The notes beneath the pieces are model-generated. The model ran no database searches. It worked only from the letters and a program-made list of their open reading frames with translations, and was not told where the DNA came from. This document shows, piece by piece, positions 25,476-34,401 of a DNA stretch of 64,000 bases. The translations under genes were made by a program, and so were the position numbers. Every line of letters begins with the position of its first letter. Within the stretch, counting starts at the first letter, position 1. Origin of the DNA: Desulfobacula sp. (lineage in GTDB: Bacteria > Desulfobacterota > Desulfobacteria > Desulfobacterales > Desulfobacteraceae); contig NZ_JABZFL010000074.1 in the NCBI RefSeq assembly GCF_014237455.1, forward strand, positions 37,723-101,722. The letters run 5' to 3'.

Positions 25476-26138
25476 ATGGAAGAATATTTACAACCAACGT
25501 ATTTTATTGACAGTGATCATCCAGCAGTGATTGAGTTTGCAAACCGGAATAGTAAATCCGGTGAAACTGAGATCCAAAAGGCGGTTTGCCTTTATTATGC
25601 CGTCAGGGATGGCATCAGATACAACCCATACAGCATAGAGCCTTTAAAAGAATCCATGAAGGCAAGTTCCGTTTTGAATAAAGGACATGGATATTGCGTG
25701 GCCAAAGCGGTGCTGCTGGCCGCCTGTGCCAGGAGTCAGAAAATTCCCGCAAGACTTGGATTTGCTGATGTTAAAAATCATCTGAACACCAAACGGTTAG
25801 AGGAATTGATGGGGACAGATGTTTTTGTTTATCATGGATACACAGAATTGTTTTTAACTAACAAATGGGTGAAGGCAACGCCTGCGTTCAACCTGACACT
25901 TTGTAATAATTTTAATGTAAAACCTTTGGAGTTTGGCGGAACAAAGGATTCCATATTCCATCCTTTTGATAAATCAGGGAACAAACATATGGAATACGTT
26001 AAAGATCATGGGACATTTGCAGATCTTCCATGGGATAAAGCGCTTGCTGAAATGATGAAATGCTACCCTGTTTATTTTGAAGATCTCGAAAGGCGCTCCA
26101 AGGATTTTTCAACTGAAGCCCTAAAAGAGAATCAATAG
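25476..26138 (+). CDS. Transglutaminase-like cysteine protease-fold protein
   Basis: A 220-aa protein of the transglutaminase-like superfamily. The probable nucleophile is the cysteine in HGYCVAKAVLLAA, the histidine lies in FVYHGYTELFL, and the third position falls in the KATPAFN strand where the family usually has Asp or Asn. Members act as peptidases, amidases or crosslinkers; the substrate cannot be told here. No signal peptide is visible, so it is likely cytoplasmic. The gene stands alone, convergent with the core-MetE gene 14 bases away. Confidence 0.85.
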   Translation: MEEYLQPTYFIDSDHPAVIEFANRNSKSGETEIQKAVCLYYAVRDGIRYNPYSIEPLKESMKASSVLNKGHGYCVAKAVLLAACARSQKIPARLGFADVKNHLNTKRLEELMGTDVFVYHGYTELFLTNKWVKATPAFNLTLCNNFNVKPLEFGGTKDSIFHPFDKSGNKHMEYVKDHGTFADLPWDKALAEMMKCYPVYFEDLERRSKDFSTEALKENQ

Positions 26139-26152
26139 TATTTTTGATGGCA

Positions 26153-27220
26153 TTAGTCTCGTCTGAATGCCGCTGACACCTCTTTGGTCAGTCTTAATAC
26201 CTTTTTGGCAGACCCAAGATCAAGAGAGCCTGTGCCGCAGCTGGGTGTAATAAAGGATTGTGATAGGATAGTCTCTTTATCCATCTGGATTTTTTTCGAC
26301 AATTCATCCATCTGGTCATGGAGCAGTTGAACAAGACCCTGGGTGGTTTGTGCCTCAATTACTTCTGCTTTGTGGGTTGGGACAATCCCCCAGGCAAGAA
26401 ATTTCCCTTGGCCTAAGTAAGCTTTAATCATTTCAGGATAAAGGATAAATCTATCAAAAAAGGAATAGGCATCAAAGCTGATAATATCAATATTTGAGTC
26501 TAAAAGCATATCCCATTCTGTGTTGGCACAGACATGGACACCTGCCAGACCGTTTTCAGCATGGATTTCCTGAACGATTTCTTCAATGCTTTGAATGACA
26601 TCCTCTTTGGTAATAGTAATATACGCGGAGGTTCCAAACCCGGCCAATGCCGGTTCATCAAGAAAAATTATGGGAACTGCCCCTCTTTTTGAGAACTCTT
26701 TGGCCTGCCACCTGGCATTCATGGCAAGTTTTTTTATAGCCGCATCTTTTAACTGGTCATTGTAAAAAATATCTTTATCATTTTCATCTTTTACCGCAGT
26801 CCCAAAAGTGATGGGACCTGTCACCTGACCTTTCAGGGCAGTAAATGGCGCGTCTCTTTTATCCACCTGGTTTAAAAATTCAAAAAAGCCTTTTCCTCTT
26901 GTGCCTGACAGGGCAAATCTTGAAGCCCCGACATCTGAACCAGATTCAGTTACGGATAGATATTCCTCAAAAAAGGCAATAAATTCTTCATTAAATTCAG
27001 GCTTTGATGTATCAATAACGCTTTTGTCGGTCTCATCGGTAAATCCGGGAAGTCCGGGAAGAAACTGGCTGATCATGCCTTCTTCTTTATAAAGAGGCAG
27101 CTGTACCCAGAGCGGAATGTCAGGTGTGTAATCAAGAACCAGTTTTGTTGCTTCTTCATGACTGTCCATGGGAAGGCTTCCGATCAACAGGGGCAGTCCA
27201 TTGGCCTTAAAATTTTTCAT
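26153..27220 (-). CDS. Core-MetE type methionine synthase (UROD/MetE-like family)
   Basis: A 355-aa single-barrel relative of the C-terminal half of MetE. Likely zinc ligands are the His and Cys in GVHVCANTEW and the Cys in ITPSCGTGSL. FLDEPALAGFG is the conserved strand near the homocysteine site. Core-MetE proteins of anaerobes take the methyl group from a methyl-corrinoid protein, not from methyl-folate; a methyl-THF:corrinoid methyltransferase is encoded at 56.5 kb, which fits. An alternative is another member of the uroporphyrinogen decarboxylase superfamily. Confidence 0.8.
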   Translation of the reverse strand: MKNFKANGLPLLIGSLPMDSHEEATKLVLDYTPDIPLWVQLPLYKEEGMISQFLPGLPGFTDETDKSVIDTSKPEFNEEFIAFFEEYLSVTESGSDVGASRFALSGTRGKGFFEFLNQVDKRDAPFTALKGQVTGPITFGTAVKDENDKDIFYNDQLKDAAIKKLAMNARWQAKEFSKRGAVPIIFLDEPALAGFGTSAYITITKEDVIQSIEEIVQEIHAENGLAGVHVCANTEWDMLLDSNIDIISFDAYSFFDRFILYPEMIKAYLGQGKFLAWGIVPTHKAEVIEAQTTQGLVQLLHDQMDELSKKIQMDKETILSQSFITPSCGTGSLDLGSAKKVLRLTKEVSAAFRRD

Positions 27221-27311
27221 TTTTCATTTTCCATCCAAAGTTGTTTTAAATCCCGGCATTAATTACATGGGATGAATGATTATAGCATCTTTGAAAATGA
27301 ATGAGAATAGC

Positions 27312-27347
27312 AAACGGATTGCCTTAAAAGCTGAGGCAATCCGTTTT
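27312..27347 (-). terminator. Terminator of the acyl-CoA dehydrogenase gene
   Basis: AAACGGATTGCCT pairs perfectly with AGGCAATCCGTTT, loop of nine. It lies just after the minus-strand stop at 27379. T-runs are short on both strands, slightly better on plus. Confidence 0.7.
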
Positions 27348-27378
27348 ATGTAGGCGGATAACTTAAATTTATAGTTGT

Positions 27379-29193
27379 CTATTTGGGGAACATGTTATCA
27401 TCAATATCTACTGCAGCACTGCTGGTGTTCATCAGTGCATTGAATCTGCCAAGAGTTACAGGAATCTGAGTTTCCACGTAAAACTGCAGGGATTTGATTA
27501 TTCCTTCATAAAAAGATTTATCTTTCTTTTTGGCTTTTTCAAGTTTTTGGACGGCAATGGTGGCTCTCCAGAGCAGCATCCACGCCATGGTGACATCTCC
27601 TGCTGCATCCTGAAAAGGATGGGCATTGGCAAAGGCATTCAAGGCTTTTTCAGACATGGCTGTCTGGCCCATATGGATGGCAACCTCTGCAAATTTATTC
27701 ATGGCTTCTTCGACTTTGACAGCCTGTTTTTCAAGCTCGGGAAGGGCTTTGGCAGCAGCAACAGCTTTCTGCATTTCACCAAACAGATCCATAATAGGCT
27801 TGCCCTTGTTTAAGCCCAGTTTTCTTCCCAGAAGATCCATGGCTTGAATACCGTTTGTCCCTTCATAAATCAGTGTGATCCTGCAATCTCTGAGAAGCTG
27901 CGCTACGGGATATTCTTCGATGAAACCGTATCCGCCATATACCTGCATACTCTGGCTGCAAATCTCAAAAGATCGGTCGGTTACATATCCTTTCGCAATC
28001 GGGGTCAATACTTCAACAAATCCCTGGTATCTGTCTTTTTCTTCCTGGGTTGGTGCGTGATGGGCCATGTCAGAAGAATACATAACAAAATAAAGCAGGG
28101 ATCGCATGCCTTCGACCATTACCTTCATTATCATTAACTGCCTTCTAACATCCGGGTGTCTCATGATGGAGACGGATTTGGCATCCGGGTTCATGAATTC
28201 AAGCAGATCTTTTCCCTGTATCCTGTTTTTTGCATAATCAAGGGCATACATATAAGCGGCTGTAGCACACGCAAATCCCTGGAATCCAACAAGACATCTT
28301 GCTTCATTCATCATCAGGAACATGGCTTTCATCCCTTTGTTTTCTTCACCCAGAAGGGTCCCGATACAATTACCCTTGGAACCAAGAGAAAGGGAACAGG
28401 TACTGTTGCCATGGATACCCATTTTATGTTCTATTCCTGTACAGATTACATCATTAAATTCACCCAGTGTCCCATCTTTGTTTACAAGATACTTGGGGAC
28501 GAGAAAAAGAGAAATTCCTTTTGTGCCCTCAGGTGCGCCTTCTATCCTTGCAAGAACAGGATGGATGATGTTTTCTGCCAGATCATGATCACCGCCTGAA
28601 ATAAATATTTTTTCGCCGGTGATTGAAAAAGTACCGTCATCATTTTTGACGGCTTTGGTTGTCAAAGCCCCGACATCAGAGCCTGCACCGGGTTCGGTCA
28701 GGAGCATGGTGCCGGTCCATTTGCCGGTAAACATATTTTTAAGATAGGTGTCTTTTTGTTCTTGGGTGCCGAATTTTTCCAACAGGTGGCCGGCCCCCTG
28801 GGTCAATCCCGGATACATCATGAAAGGATAATTTGCACCATTGAAATATTCAGCAACACCAGAGGCAACTGTTTTTGGCATCCCCTGACCGCCCCATTCC
28901 GGGTCTTCGGTTATTGCCAGCCATTCTCCTTCATTAAATATTTTATAGAGTCTTTTAAAAGAATCCGGGGTGGTTACCTTGCCGTTCTCAAGTTTGCAGC
29001 CCTGCTCGTCCCCTTCCTTGTTGGTCGGAAGCAATTCTTTGACCGCAAAGTTTTTTGCTTCTGAGATGACAAGGTCGATGGTTTTTTTATTAAAATCAGC
29101 AAAATTTTCATGAAGTTGGGAAAGATTTTCAGCTTCAAGTTGTTCATGGATTACAAATTCAATATCCCTGCGATCGGTAATTACTTGTGTCAT
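27379..29193 (-). CDS. Acyl-CoA dehydrogenase
   Basis: FAD enzyme that introduces a trans-2 double bond into acyl-CoA. The 604-aa protein is of the long class with a C-terminal extension (from about 470) typical of FadE12-like enzymes of deltaproteobacteria. LLTEPGAGSDVG and the ISGGDHD region belong to the substrate/FAD site; QVYGGYGFIEEYPVAQLLRDCRI is the C-terminal signature and IYEGTNGIQ follows. The track GTG start is replaced by ATG 29193 with GGAGG eight bases upstream. No electron-transfer flavoprotein gene is adjacent. Chain-length preference cannot be read from the sequence. Confidence 0.92.
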   Translation of the reverse strand: MTQVITDRRDIEFVIHEQLEAENLSQLHENFADFNKKTIDLVISEAKNFAVKELLPTNKEGDEQGCKLENGKVTTPDSFKRLYKIFNEGEWLAITEDPEWGGQGMPKTVASGVAEYFNGANYPFMMYPGLTQGAGHLLEKFGTQEQKDTYLKNMFTGKWTGTMLLTEPGAGSDVGALTTKAVKNDDGTFSITGEKIFISGGDHDLAENIIHPVLARIEGAPEGTKGISLFLVPKYLVNKDGTLGEFNDVICTGIEHKMGIHGNSTCSLSLGSKGNCIGTLLGEENKGMKAMFLMMNEARCLVGFQGFACATAAYMYALDYAKNRIQGKDLLEFMNPDAKSVSIMRHPDVRRQLMIMKVMVEGMRSLLYFVMYSSDMAHHAPTQEEKDRYQGFVEVLTPIAKGYVTDRSFEICSQSMQVYGGYGFIEEYPVAQLLRDCRITLIYEGTNGIQAMDLLGRKLGLNKGKPIMDLFGEMQKAVAAAKALPELEKQAVKVEEAMNKFAEVAIHMGQTAMSEKALNAFANAHPFQDAAGDVTMAWMLLWRATIAVQKLEKAKKKDKSFYEGIIKSLQFYVETQIPVTLGRFNALMNTSSAAVDIDDNMFPK

Positions 29194-29491
29194 TTTAAAC
29201 ACCTCCGGCTATTTTATGTTACAAATTTTAAATTTTGTTTGCTAAATAATGAATTGATGCTCACTGAAATGAACCCGATAATATTTATTCCGAAATAATT
29301 GGAAGCATTGTATTTATTAAATGTTTTGCTTAATAAAAATAGAAAGTTATAAAATTTATTATGTGCCATGAATTTTAAAATACTCCGCTTGAGCACCTGC
29401 CATTAAAAAATGAATGCCAATTCATTGCATTTAATTTTAAATGTGTCAATGATTATTTTTACAAATTTAGAATAATCTTATATGCTTTGGT

Positions 29492-29971
29492 ATGGGAAAA
29501 ATTTTAATAAGTGGTTGCCTTGTAGGAGATCTGGTCAGATATGACGGCAAACATGTGCCTTTAACGGATGAATCGTTGCGCAAATGGAGCCGGAAAGGAT
29601 TGGTTGTAAGCGTCTGTCCTGAAGTTTTGGGTGGATTGAAAATCCCGAGGCTTCCAGCTCAAATCGTGAATGGAAACGGCCTGGACGTTTTAGAAGGGAA
29701 GGCAAAGGTGGTGGATATTGAGGGCAATGATGTAACACTTCCTTTTATCAGAGGGGCTGAATATGCGCTCAGTGTTGCAGAAAAATATGATATTCAGATT
29801 GCAATATTAAAGGAAAAAAGTCCTTCTTGCGGCGTGCACCATATCTATGACGGTCATTTTGACTCTAATCTTATACTAGGCTTTGGCGTTACCACTGCGA
29901 TTTTGAAACAAAGCGGAATCAAGGTTTTTTCAGAAAATGAACTGGATCAGATACCGCGAGATTATAGATAA
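29492..29971 (+). CDS. DUF523/TudS-like desulfurase
   Basis: A 159-aa member of DUF523, which includes the thiouracil desulfurase TudS. The three cysteines expected to bind its [4Fe-4S] cluster are present: SGCLVGDLVRYDG, VSVCPEVLGG and KEKSPSCGVHH. The fold binds a fourth sulfur from the substrate. Substrate in this organism is not known; removal of sulfur from thio-bases or sulfur relay are both possible. It is a lone gene without a strong ribosome site visible. The preceding 29194-29491 stretch is AT-rich and shows no further gene. Confidence 0.82.
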   Translation: MGKILISGCLVGDLVRYDGKHVPLTDESLRKWSRKGLVVSVCPEVLGGLKIPRLPAQIVNGNGLDVLEGKAKVVDIEGNDVTLPFIRGAEYALSVAEKYDIQIAILKEKSPSCGVHHIYDGHFDSNLILGFGVTTAILKQSGIKVFSENELDQIPRDYR

Positions 29972-30301
29972 GCCTTTAAATTAGCAATATATGCGTCAAC
30001 TGGCCGTCTGGATCTGCCAATTGCCTTGTCGATTTTGAAAGGTGTTAATTTGGGATTTTATTTAATCTCAGGGGACATATTGGCTCACTACCTAAAATAT
30101 TTTCCATTTTTGATCTTGCCAACACCCGGTATAAACGATAAAGTTTTTTATAGTAAAAAAGTAACCCGTCAAAGACATGGCACGCCGAGTTGTCGGATTT
30201 GTAAGAAAGTCCGTCCGGCATCCTTATTTCAACGGTCTTGACTTGTCCAATAAGGTGGGGGCAATCTTATTTTTAGAATTCATTCCGGTTCAATAAGAAA
30301 C
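29972..30301. other. Intergenic, no supported gene
   Basis: The track ORF at 30026-30241 has no ribosome site or recognisable product and is probably chance. No terminator with a proper T-run was seen after the DUF523 gene. Confidence 0.4.
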
Positions 30302-31057
30302 ATGGAAAATATGGAGAAAAATAATTGGATTTTTTTGACAAGAGATGAAGCTCTGGATGCCATTGCAATTGATTTCCAGCAATATGGCCCCCAGCCCCTG
30401 ATTTTCAGGGAACTCGCCCCTTTGATCCTGAAAAATCGGTACAGGATTGTACAACAAGGAAAAGATACCAGCCTATGGATTCAACACGGCCGGGAGTATC
30501 CGCTACAAAAGATTGATGACAAAGATCTGGGCTTTTATTTTTCTCATATATTGGAGACAACAAAATACCCGTTGAAAATTATAGCCCGCATCTGCGCCAT
30601 TGTCTTTCAGACCCGGGTTTGCCCTGGAATGGCGGTAGAAAAGGACAAGTATGGTCTCTGGATTGAAAACCATATGAATGGGTTTACCTGCTGTCGGTGT
30701 GGGCACTGTTGCAGAAGTCTCGGGTATAGCAATGATTGCACAAAAGAAGATTACCTCAGGTGGCAGGCCCTTGGCCGCAGGGATATTATGGAACGGGTTA
30801 TGATTATTCAAGAAAAAGGTAAAGACACTCAGTACAGGATCTGGCTGGATCAGGATACTGGTGTCATTGCCCGGACATGCCCCTGGCTGAAGCCAAAGCC
30901 GCAAGAACAAAGTTTTTGCTGTCTGATTCAGGATATAAAACCAGAGGTCTGCCAACAGTATCCATTTACCCGAAAACATGCCATTATGACAGGCTGTAAG
31001 GGCGAGTTTCGGCCATCCCCTCAGGGAAAACCCCCTGGCCGGTCTTTAGACCATTGA
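30302..31057 (+). CDS. YkgJ-type cysteine-cluster protein
   Basis: A 251-aa protein whose central motif CCRCGHCCRSLG, with later CPWL, FCCLIQDIKPEVCQQYPF and TGCKG, marks the YkgJ/CxxCxxCC family that probably binds zinc or an Fe-S cluster. The first 130 residues are family-specific and carry no recognised motif. It ends 54 bases before the glycyl radical activase gene on the same strand, so it may be co-transcribed and help the oxygen-sensitive system, but that is inference. The ribosome site is weak; ATG 30311 is an alternative start. Confidence 0.8.
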   Translation: MENMEKNNWIFLTRDEALDAIAIDFQQYGPQPLIFRELAPLILKNRYRIVQQGKDTSLWIQHGREYPLQKIDDKDLGFYFSHILETTKYPLKIIARICAIVFQTRVCPGMAVEKDKYGLWIENHMNGFTCCRCGHCCRSLGYSNDCTKEDYLRWQALGRRDIMERVMIIQEKGKDTQYRIWLDQDTGVIARTCPWLKPKPQEQSFCCLIQDIKPEVCQQYPFTRKHAIMTGCKGEFRPSPQGKPPGRSLDH

Positions 31058-31111
31058 ACAACCGATTCAGGTCGTGTTGCGTTAACACTGATTTGATGGA
31101 GAAAAATTTGA

Positions 31112-31867
31112 ATGCTTGAAAATCCATATGTTTTTAAAATCCAGAGATATTCCATTCATGATGGCCCTGGAATAAGAACCACGCTTTTTTTTCAAGGCTG
31201 CCCTTTGTCCTGTCACTGGTGCCATAACCCCGAAAGCCAGAAAAAGTCCTTGCAAACAGATGCAGAAGATATGGACAGGGTCGCTGCCGATTTAATGGAA
31301 GAAATTGAAAGAGATCTTATTTTCTATGATGAGTCAGGTGGCGGGGTAACTTTTTCAGGCGGGGAGCCGTTGTGTCAACCGAAATTATTATTCAAACTAT
31401 TGGATCTGTGCCGAAAGAAAGAGATTCATACCTGCCTCGACACTTCAGGATATACTGACGTTAAGATTCTTTTGAAGGCGGCAGAAAAAGTGGATTTGAT
31501 TCTTTATGATATTAAATTGATAGATGAGACGGCGCATCAAGAATATACCGGGGAAAGCGGCTGCCTTGTACTGGATAATTTAAAACAATTATCAAACCAA
31601 AGGGCCAATATCAGGTTACGGTTTCCCCTCATCCCGCAGATGACGGATACAGACGAAAACATTGGCAGGATTATGGTTTTTTTAAAAGAAAATACAATTT
31701 ACCGGGATATTCATATCCTGCCGCTTCATAAGGCAGGTGAGGCGAAATATAATTTTTTGAATATGAAAAATCATATGGAAGACATACAACCGCCATCCAA
31801 AGAAAGGGTTTTAAACGTAAAAGAACAATTTGAATCCAGGGGATTCGGTGTGGCAATCGGGGGATAA
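31112..31867 (+). CDS. Glycyl radical enzyme activase
   Basis: Radical SAM enzyme that abstracts hydrogen from a glycine of its partner enzyme. CPLSCHWC (C30, C34, C37) binds the AdoMet [4Fe-4S] cluster, SFSGGEP-type TFSGGEPL binds AdoMet, and DIKLIDETAH follows. At 251 aa it lacks the insert with two ferredoxin-like clusters found in many dehydratase activases, so it is of the short PflA-like kind. The glycyl radical enzyme gene starts two bases after its stop, which fixes the partner. Confidence 0.93.
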   Translation: MLENPYVFKIQRYSIHDGPGIRTTLFFQGCPLSCHWCHNPESQKKSLQTDAEDMDRVAADLMEEIERDLIFYDESGGGVTFSGGEPLCQPKLLFKLLDLCRKKEIHTCLDTSGYTDVKILLKAAEKVDLILYDIKLIDETAHQEYTGESGCLVLDNLKQLSNQRANIRLRFPLIPQMTDTDENIGRIMVFLKENTIYRDIHILPLHKAGEAKYNFLNMKNHMEDIQPPSKERVLNVKEQFESRGFGVAIGG

Positions 31868-31869
31868 AA

Positions 31870-34230
31870 ATGAATTCAAGAATAAAAAGCTTAAGAAAAA
31901 AAACAAGACAAAAAGAGGTGACCGTCTCCCATGAAAGGGCTGAGCTTGTTACCGCTTTTTTCAAGACCTATGTCAGTATGGATGAATCTATTCCGGTTCA
32001 AAGAGCATTGTGTCTGAAACATGTGCTTGAAAATAAAAAAATATTTATCGATGACAATGAACTGATTGTCGGAGAACGGGGACCCGAACCCAAAGCGGTT
32101 CCGACATATCCTGAAATCTGCCTGCATTCTTTGGAAGATCTTGAGATTTTAAACTCAAGACCCAAGGTGCCCTATAAGGTTTCAGAGGAAACAAAAGCAA
32201 TCTATAAAGAAAAGATTATCCCGTTCTGGAAAGGTAAGACCATAAGGGAAAAGATTTTTGCTGCCATGGAGGATCAGTGGATTGATTCTTTTAATGCCGG
32301 AATTTTTACCGAGTTTCAGGAGCAGCGGTCTCCGGGGCATACTGCCGGCGGTGAGTTGATTTATCAAAAAGGATTCAATGATCTGAAAACAGATATTGGG
32401 CACTGTCTTGGGAACATTAATTTTTTTGAAGATAAAGAGGCCCTTGAAAAGCAGGAAATCTTAAAATCTTTTGATATTGCAGCAGATGCCCTGATCGCCT
32501 TTGCCGAACGGCATGCAGATGAACTGGAACACATGGCAAAAGATGAAACAGATTCCAAACGAAAAGCAGAGCTTGAGAATATGGCCTGTGTCTGCCGGAG
32601 AGTGCCTGCCAGAAAACCTGAAACTTTTCACGAGGCCTTGCAGTATTACTGGTTCCTTCATGTCGGGGTCATCACGGAACTCAATCCCTGGGATGCCTAC
32701 AACCCGGGAAGATTTGATCAGAACCTTTATCCTTTTTATAAAAAGGATATTGAGAGCGGGATATTGACAAGGGAAGAAGCAAAGGAAATGCTTTGTTGTT
32801 TCTGGATAAAATTTCATAACCATCCGGCCCCTCCAAAGGTGGGCGTAACTGCCAGGGAAAGTAATACTTATGTGGATTTTTGTCTGATCAACCTTGGCGG
32901 AGTCACAAAGGATAATCAGGATGGCGTTAATGAATTGACCTACCTCACCCTTGATGTGATTGAAGAGATGAGACTCCTGCAGCCAAGCTCCATGATCCAG
33001 GTATCACGGAAAAATCCGGATCGGTTTATCAGGCGGGCCTTGAAAATTATTGCCACGGGATTTGGTCAACCATCAGTGTTTAATACCGATGCTATTATCC
33101 AGGAGATGATTCTTCATGGCAAATCTGTGGAAGATGCGAGAAAAGCTGGTGCCTCGGGCTGCGTAGAAGCAGGGGTCTTTGGAAAGGAATGCTATATTCT
33201 GACAGGCTATTTTAATCTTCCCAAAATTTTTGAAATCACCCTTTACAATGGCTGGGATCCAAGGACAGAAAAGCAGATCGGTCTTAAAACAGGAGACCCC
33301 ATAAGTTTTGAAATATTTGACAATTTTTTTGATGCCTATAAAAAGCAATTGGAGCATTTTGTTAATATCAAAATCAGGGGTAACAATATAATTGAACAGA
33401 TTAACGCAAGGTACATGCCTGTTCCCTTACTTTCCCTTGTTACCGAAGATTGTATAAAAAATGCAAAAGATTATAACCAGGGGGGTGCCAGATACAATAC
33501 CTCCTATATCCAGGGTGTGGGCATGGGAACTATTACAGATTGTTTTTCATCACTGAAATATAATGTATATGATAAGCAGCATATCTCCATGAAAACCATG
33601 ATGGAGGCGCTGGAAAAAGACTTTGAGGGAAACGATATCCTTATTCACAGGCTGGATCAAACGCCCAAGTATGGCAATGATGATGATTATGCAGATGAGA
33701 TATTAAAGACAGTGTTTAAGGTTTTCCATGGATTGGTAACCAAAAGACCCAATGCTAAGGGAGGGGTTTTTCGGATTAATCTTTTATCCACTACCTGTCA
33801 TGTTTACTTTGGTGAAATCACCGGTGCGTTGCCCGATGGGAGGAAAAAGGGTGTGCCGGTTTCCGAAGGAATATCTCCGGTACAGGGGGCTGACCGGTGT
33901 GGCCCCACAGCCGTATTGAAATCTGTAGCCAAAATCGATCATTTAAAGACAGGTGGGACACTCTTAAATCAAAAATTTTTGCCCGATCTTTTTAAAGAGA
34001 AAAAGGAACTTCAGGCTCTGGTGCATTTAATCCGCTCCTATTTTAAAATGGATGGCCACCATGTACAGTTTAACGTGGTGGCAGAAGAGACGTTAAGGGA
34101 TGCCCAGAAGCATCCGGAAAACCATCAAGATCTGATCGTCAGAGTGGCGGGATATTCCGATTATTTTGTGGATCTTACTTTGGCTTTGCAGGAAGAGATT
34201 ATACTTAGAACAGCCCATACCAATTTTTAA
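31870..34230 (+). CDS. hypD: Glycyl radical dehydratase, probably trans-4-hydroxy-L-proline dehydratase
   Basis: A 786-aa member of the pyruvate formate-lyase family. The thiyl cysteine and general base are C431 and E433 (SGCVEAG), the C-x-E form of dehydratases. The glycyl radical site is G761 in RVAGYSDYF. As far as I remember the C. difficile HypD active site, its key residues match at a constant offset of three: F149, H157, D275, S331, D336, F337, Y447 and T642. Glycerol dehydratase has Asp where this protein has T445. Product would be pyrroline-5-carboxylate, the ProC substrate. Peptide transporters follow. Choline and isethionate lyases are less likely on length and motif. Confidence 0.8.
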   Translation: MNSRIKSLRKKTRQKEVTVSHERAELVTAFFKTYVSMDESIPVQRALCLKHVLENKKIFIDDNELIVGERGPEPKAVPTYPEICLHSLEDLEILNSRPKVPYKVSEETKAIYKEKIIPFWKGKTIREKIFAAMEDQWIDSFNAGIFTEFQEQRSPGHTAGGELIYQKGFNDLKTDIGHCLGNINFFEDKEALEKQEILKSFDIAADALIAFAERHADELEHMAKDETDSKRKAELENMACVCRRVPARKPETFHEALQYYWFLHVGVITELNPWDAYNPGRFDQNLYPFYKKDIESGILTREEAKEMLCCFWIKFHNHPAPPKVGVTARESNTYVDFCLINLGGVTKDNQDGVNELTYLTLDVIEEMRLLQPSSMIQVSRKNPDRFIRRALKIIATGFGQPSVFNTDAIIQEMILHGKSVEDARKAGASGCVEAGVFGKECYILTGYFNLPKIFEITLYNGWDPRTEKQIGLKTGDPISFEIFDNFFDAYKKQLEHFVNIKIRGNNIIEQINARYMPVPLLSLVTEDCIKNAKDYNQGGARYNTSYIQGVGMGTITDCFSSLKYNVYDKQHISMKTMMEALEKDFEGNDILIHRLDQTPKYGNDDDYADEILKTVFKVFHGLVTKRPNAKGGVFRINLLSTTCHVYFGEITGALPDGRKKGVPVSEGISPVQGADRCGPTAVLKSVAKIDHLKTGGTLLNQKFLPDLFKEKKELQALVHLIRSYFKMDGHHVQFNVVAEETLRDAQKHPENHQDLIVRVAGYSDYFVDLTLALQEEIILRTAHTNF

Positions 34231-34341
34231 GGTGTCGGTGTTTTTCAAAATTTTGATATCGAGAATTGCTGTAAATTCCTTGACCCCTTGGCTATTTTTT
34301 GATAGGTGAAATTTATTCGTGACAGCTATTTTTTTTTATCA

Positions 34342-34370
34342 CCAAAATATGCCTGAAAAATATATTTTGG
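34342..34370. promoter_or_regulatory. Inverted repeat upstream of the peptide-binding protein gene
   Basis: CCAAAATAT and ATATTTTGG are perfect nine-base arms, 12 bases apart, about 30 bases upstream of the ATG. It is either an operator or a 5' leader hairpin. TTGACC about 70 bases further upstream is a possible -35. Confidence 0.4.
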
Positions 34371-34401
34371 TATATGTTTTAATTTTATAATGGAGGATAG
34401 G

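Noticed and set aside
30026-30241. 71-aa ORF between the DUF523 and YkgJ genes
   Set aside because: No ribosome site, no recognisable content.
31870-34230. Glycerol or choline glycyl radical enzyme
   Set aside because: The position of the glycerol dehydratase substrate Asp is Thr here, and the choline lyase is longer; HypD positions match.
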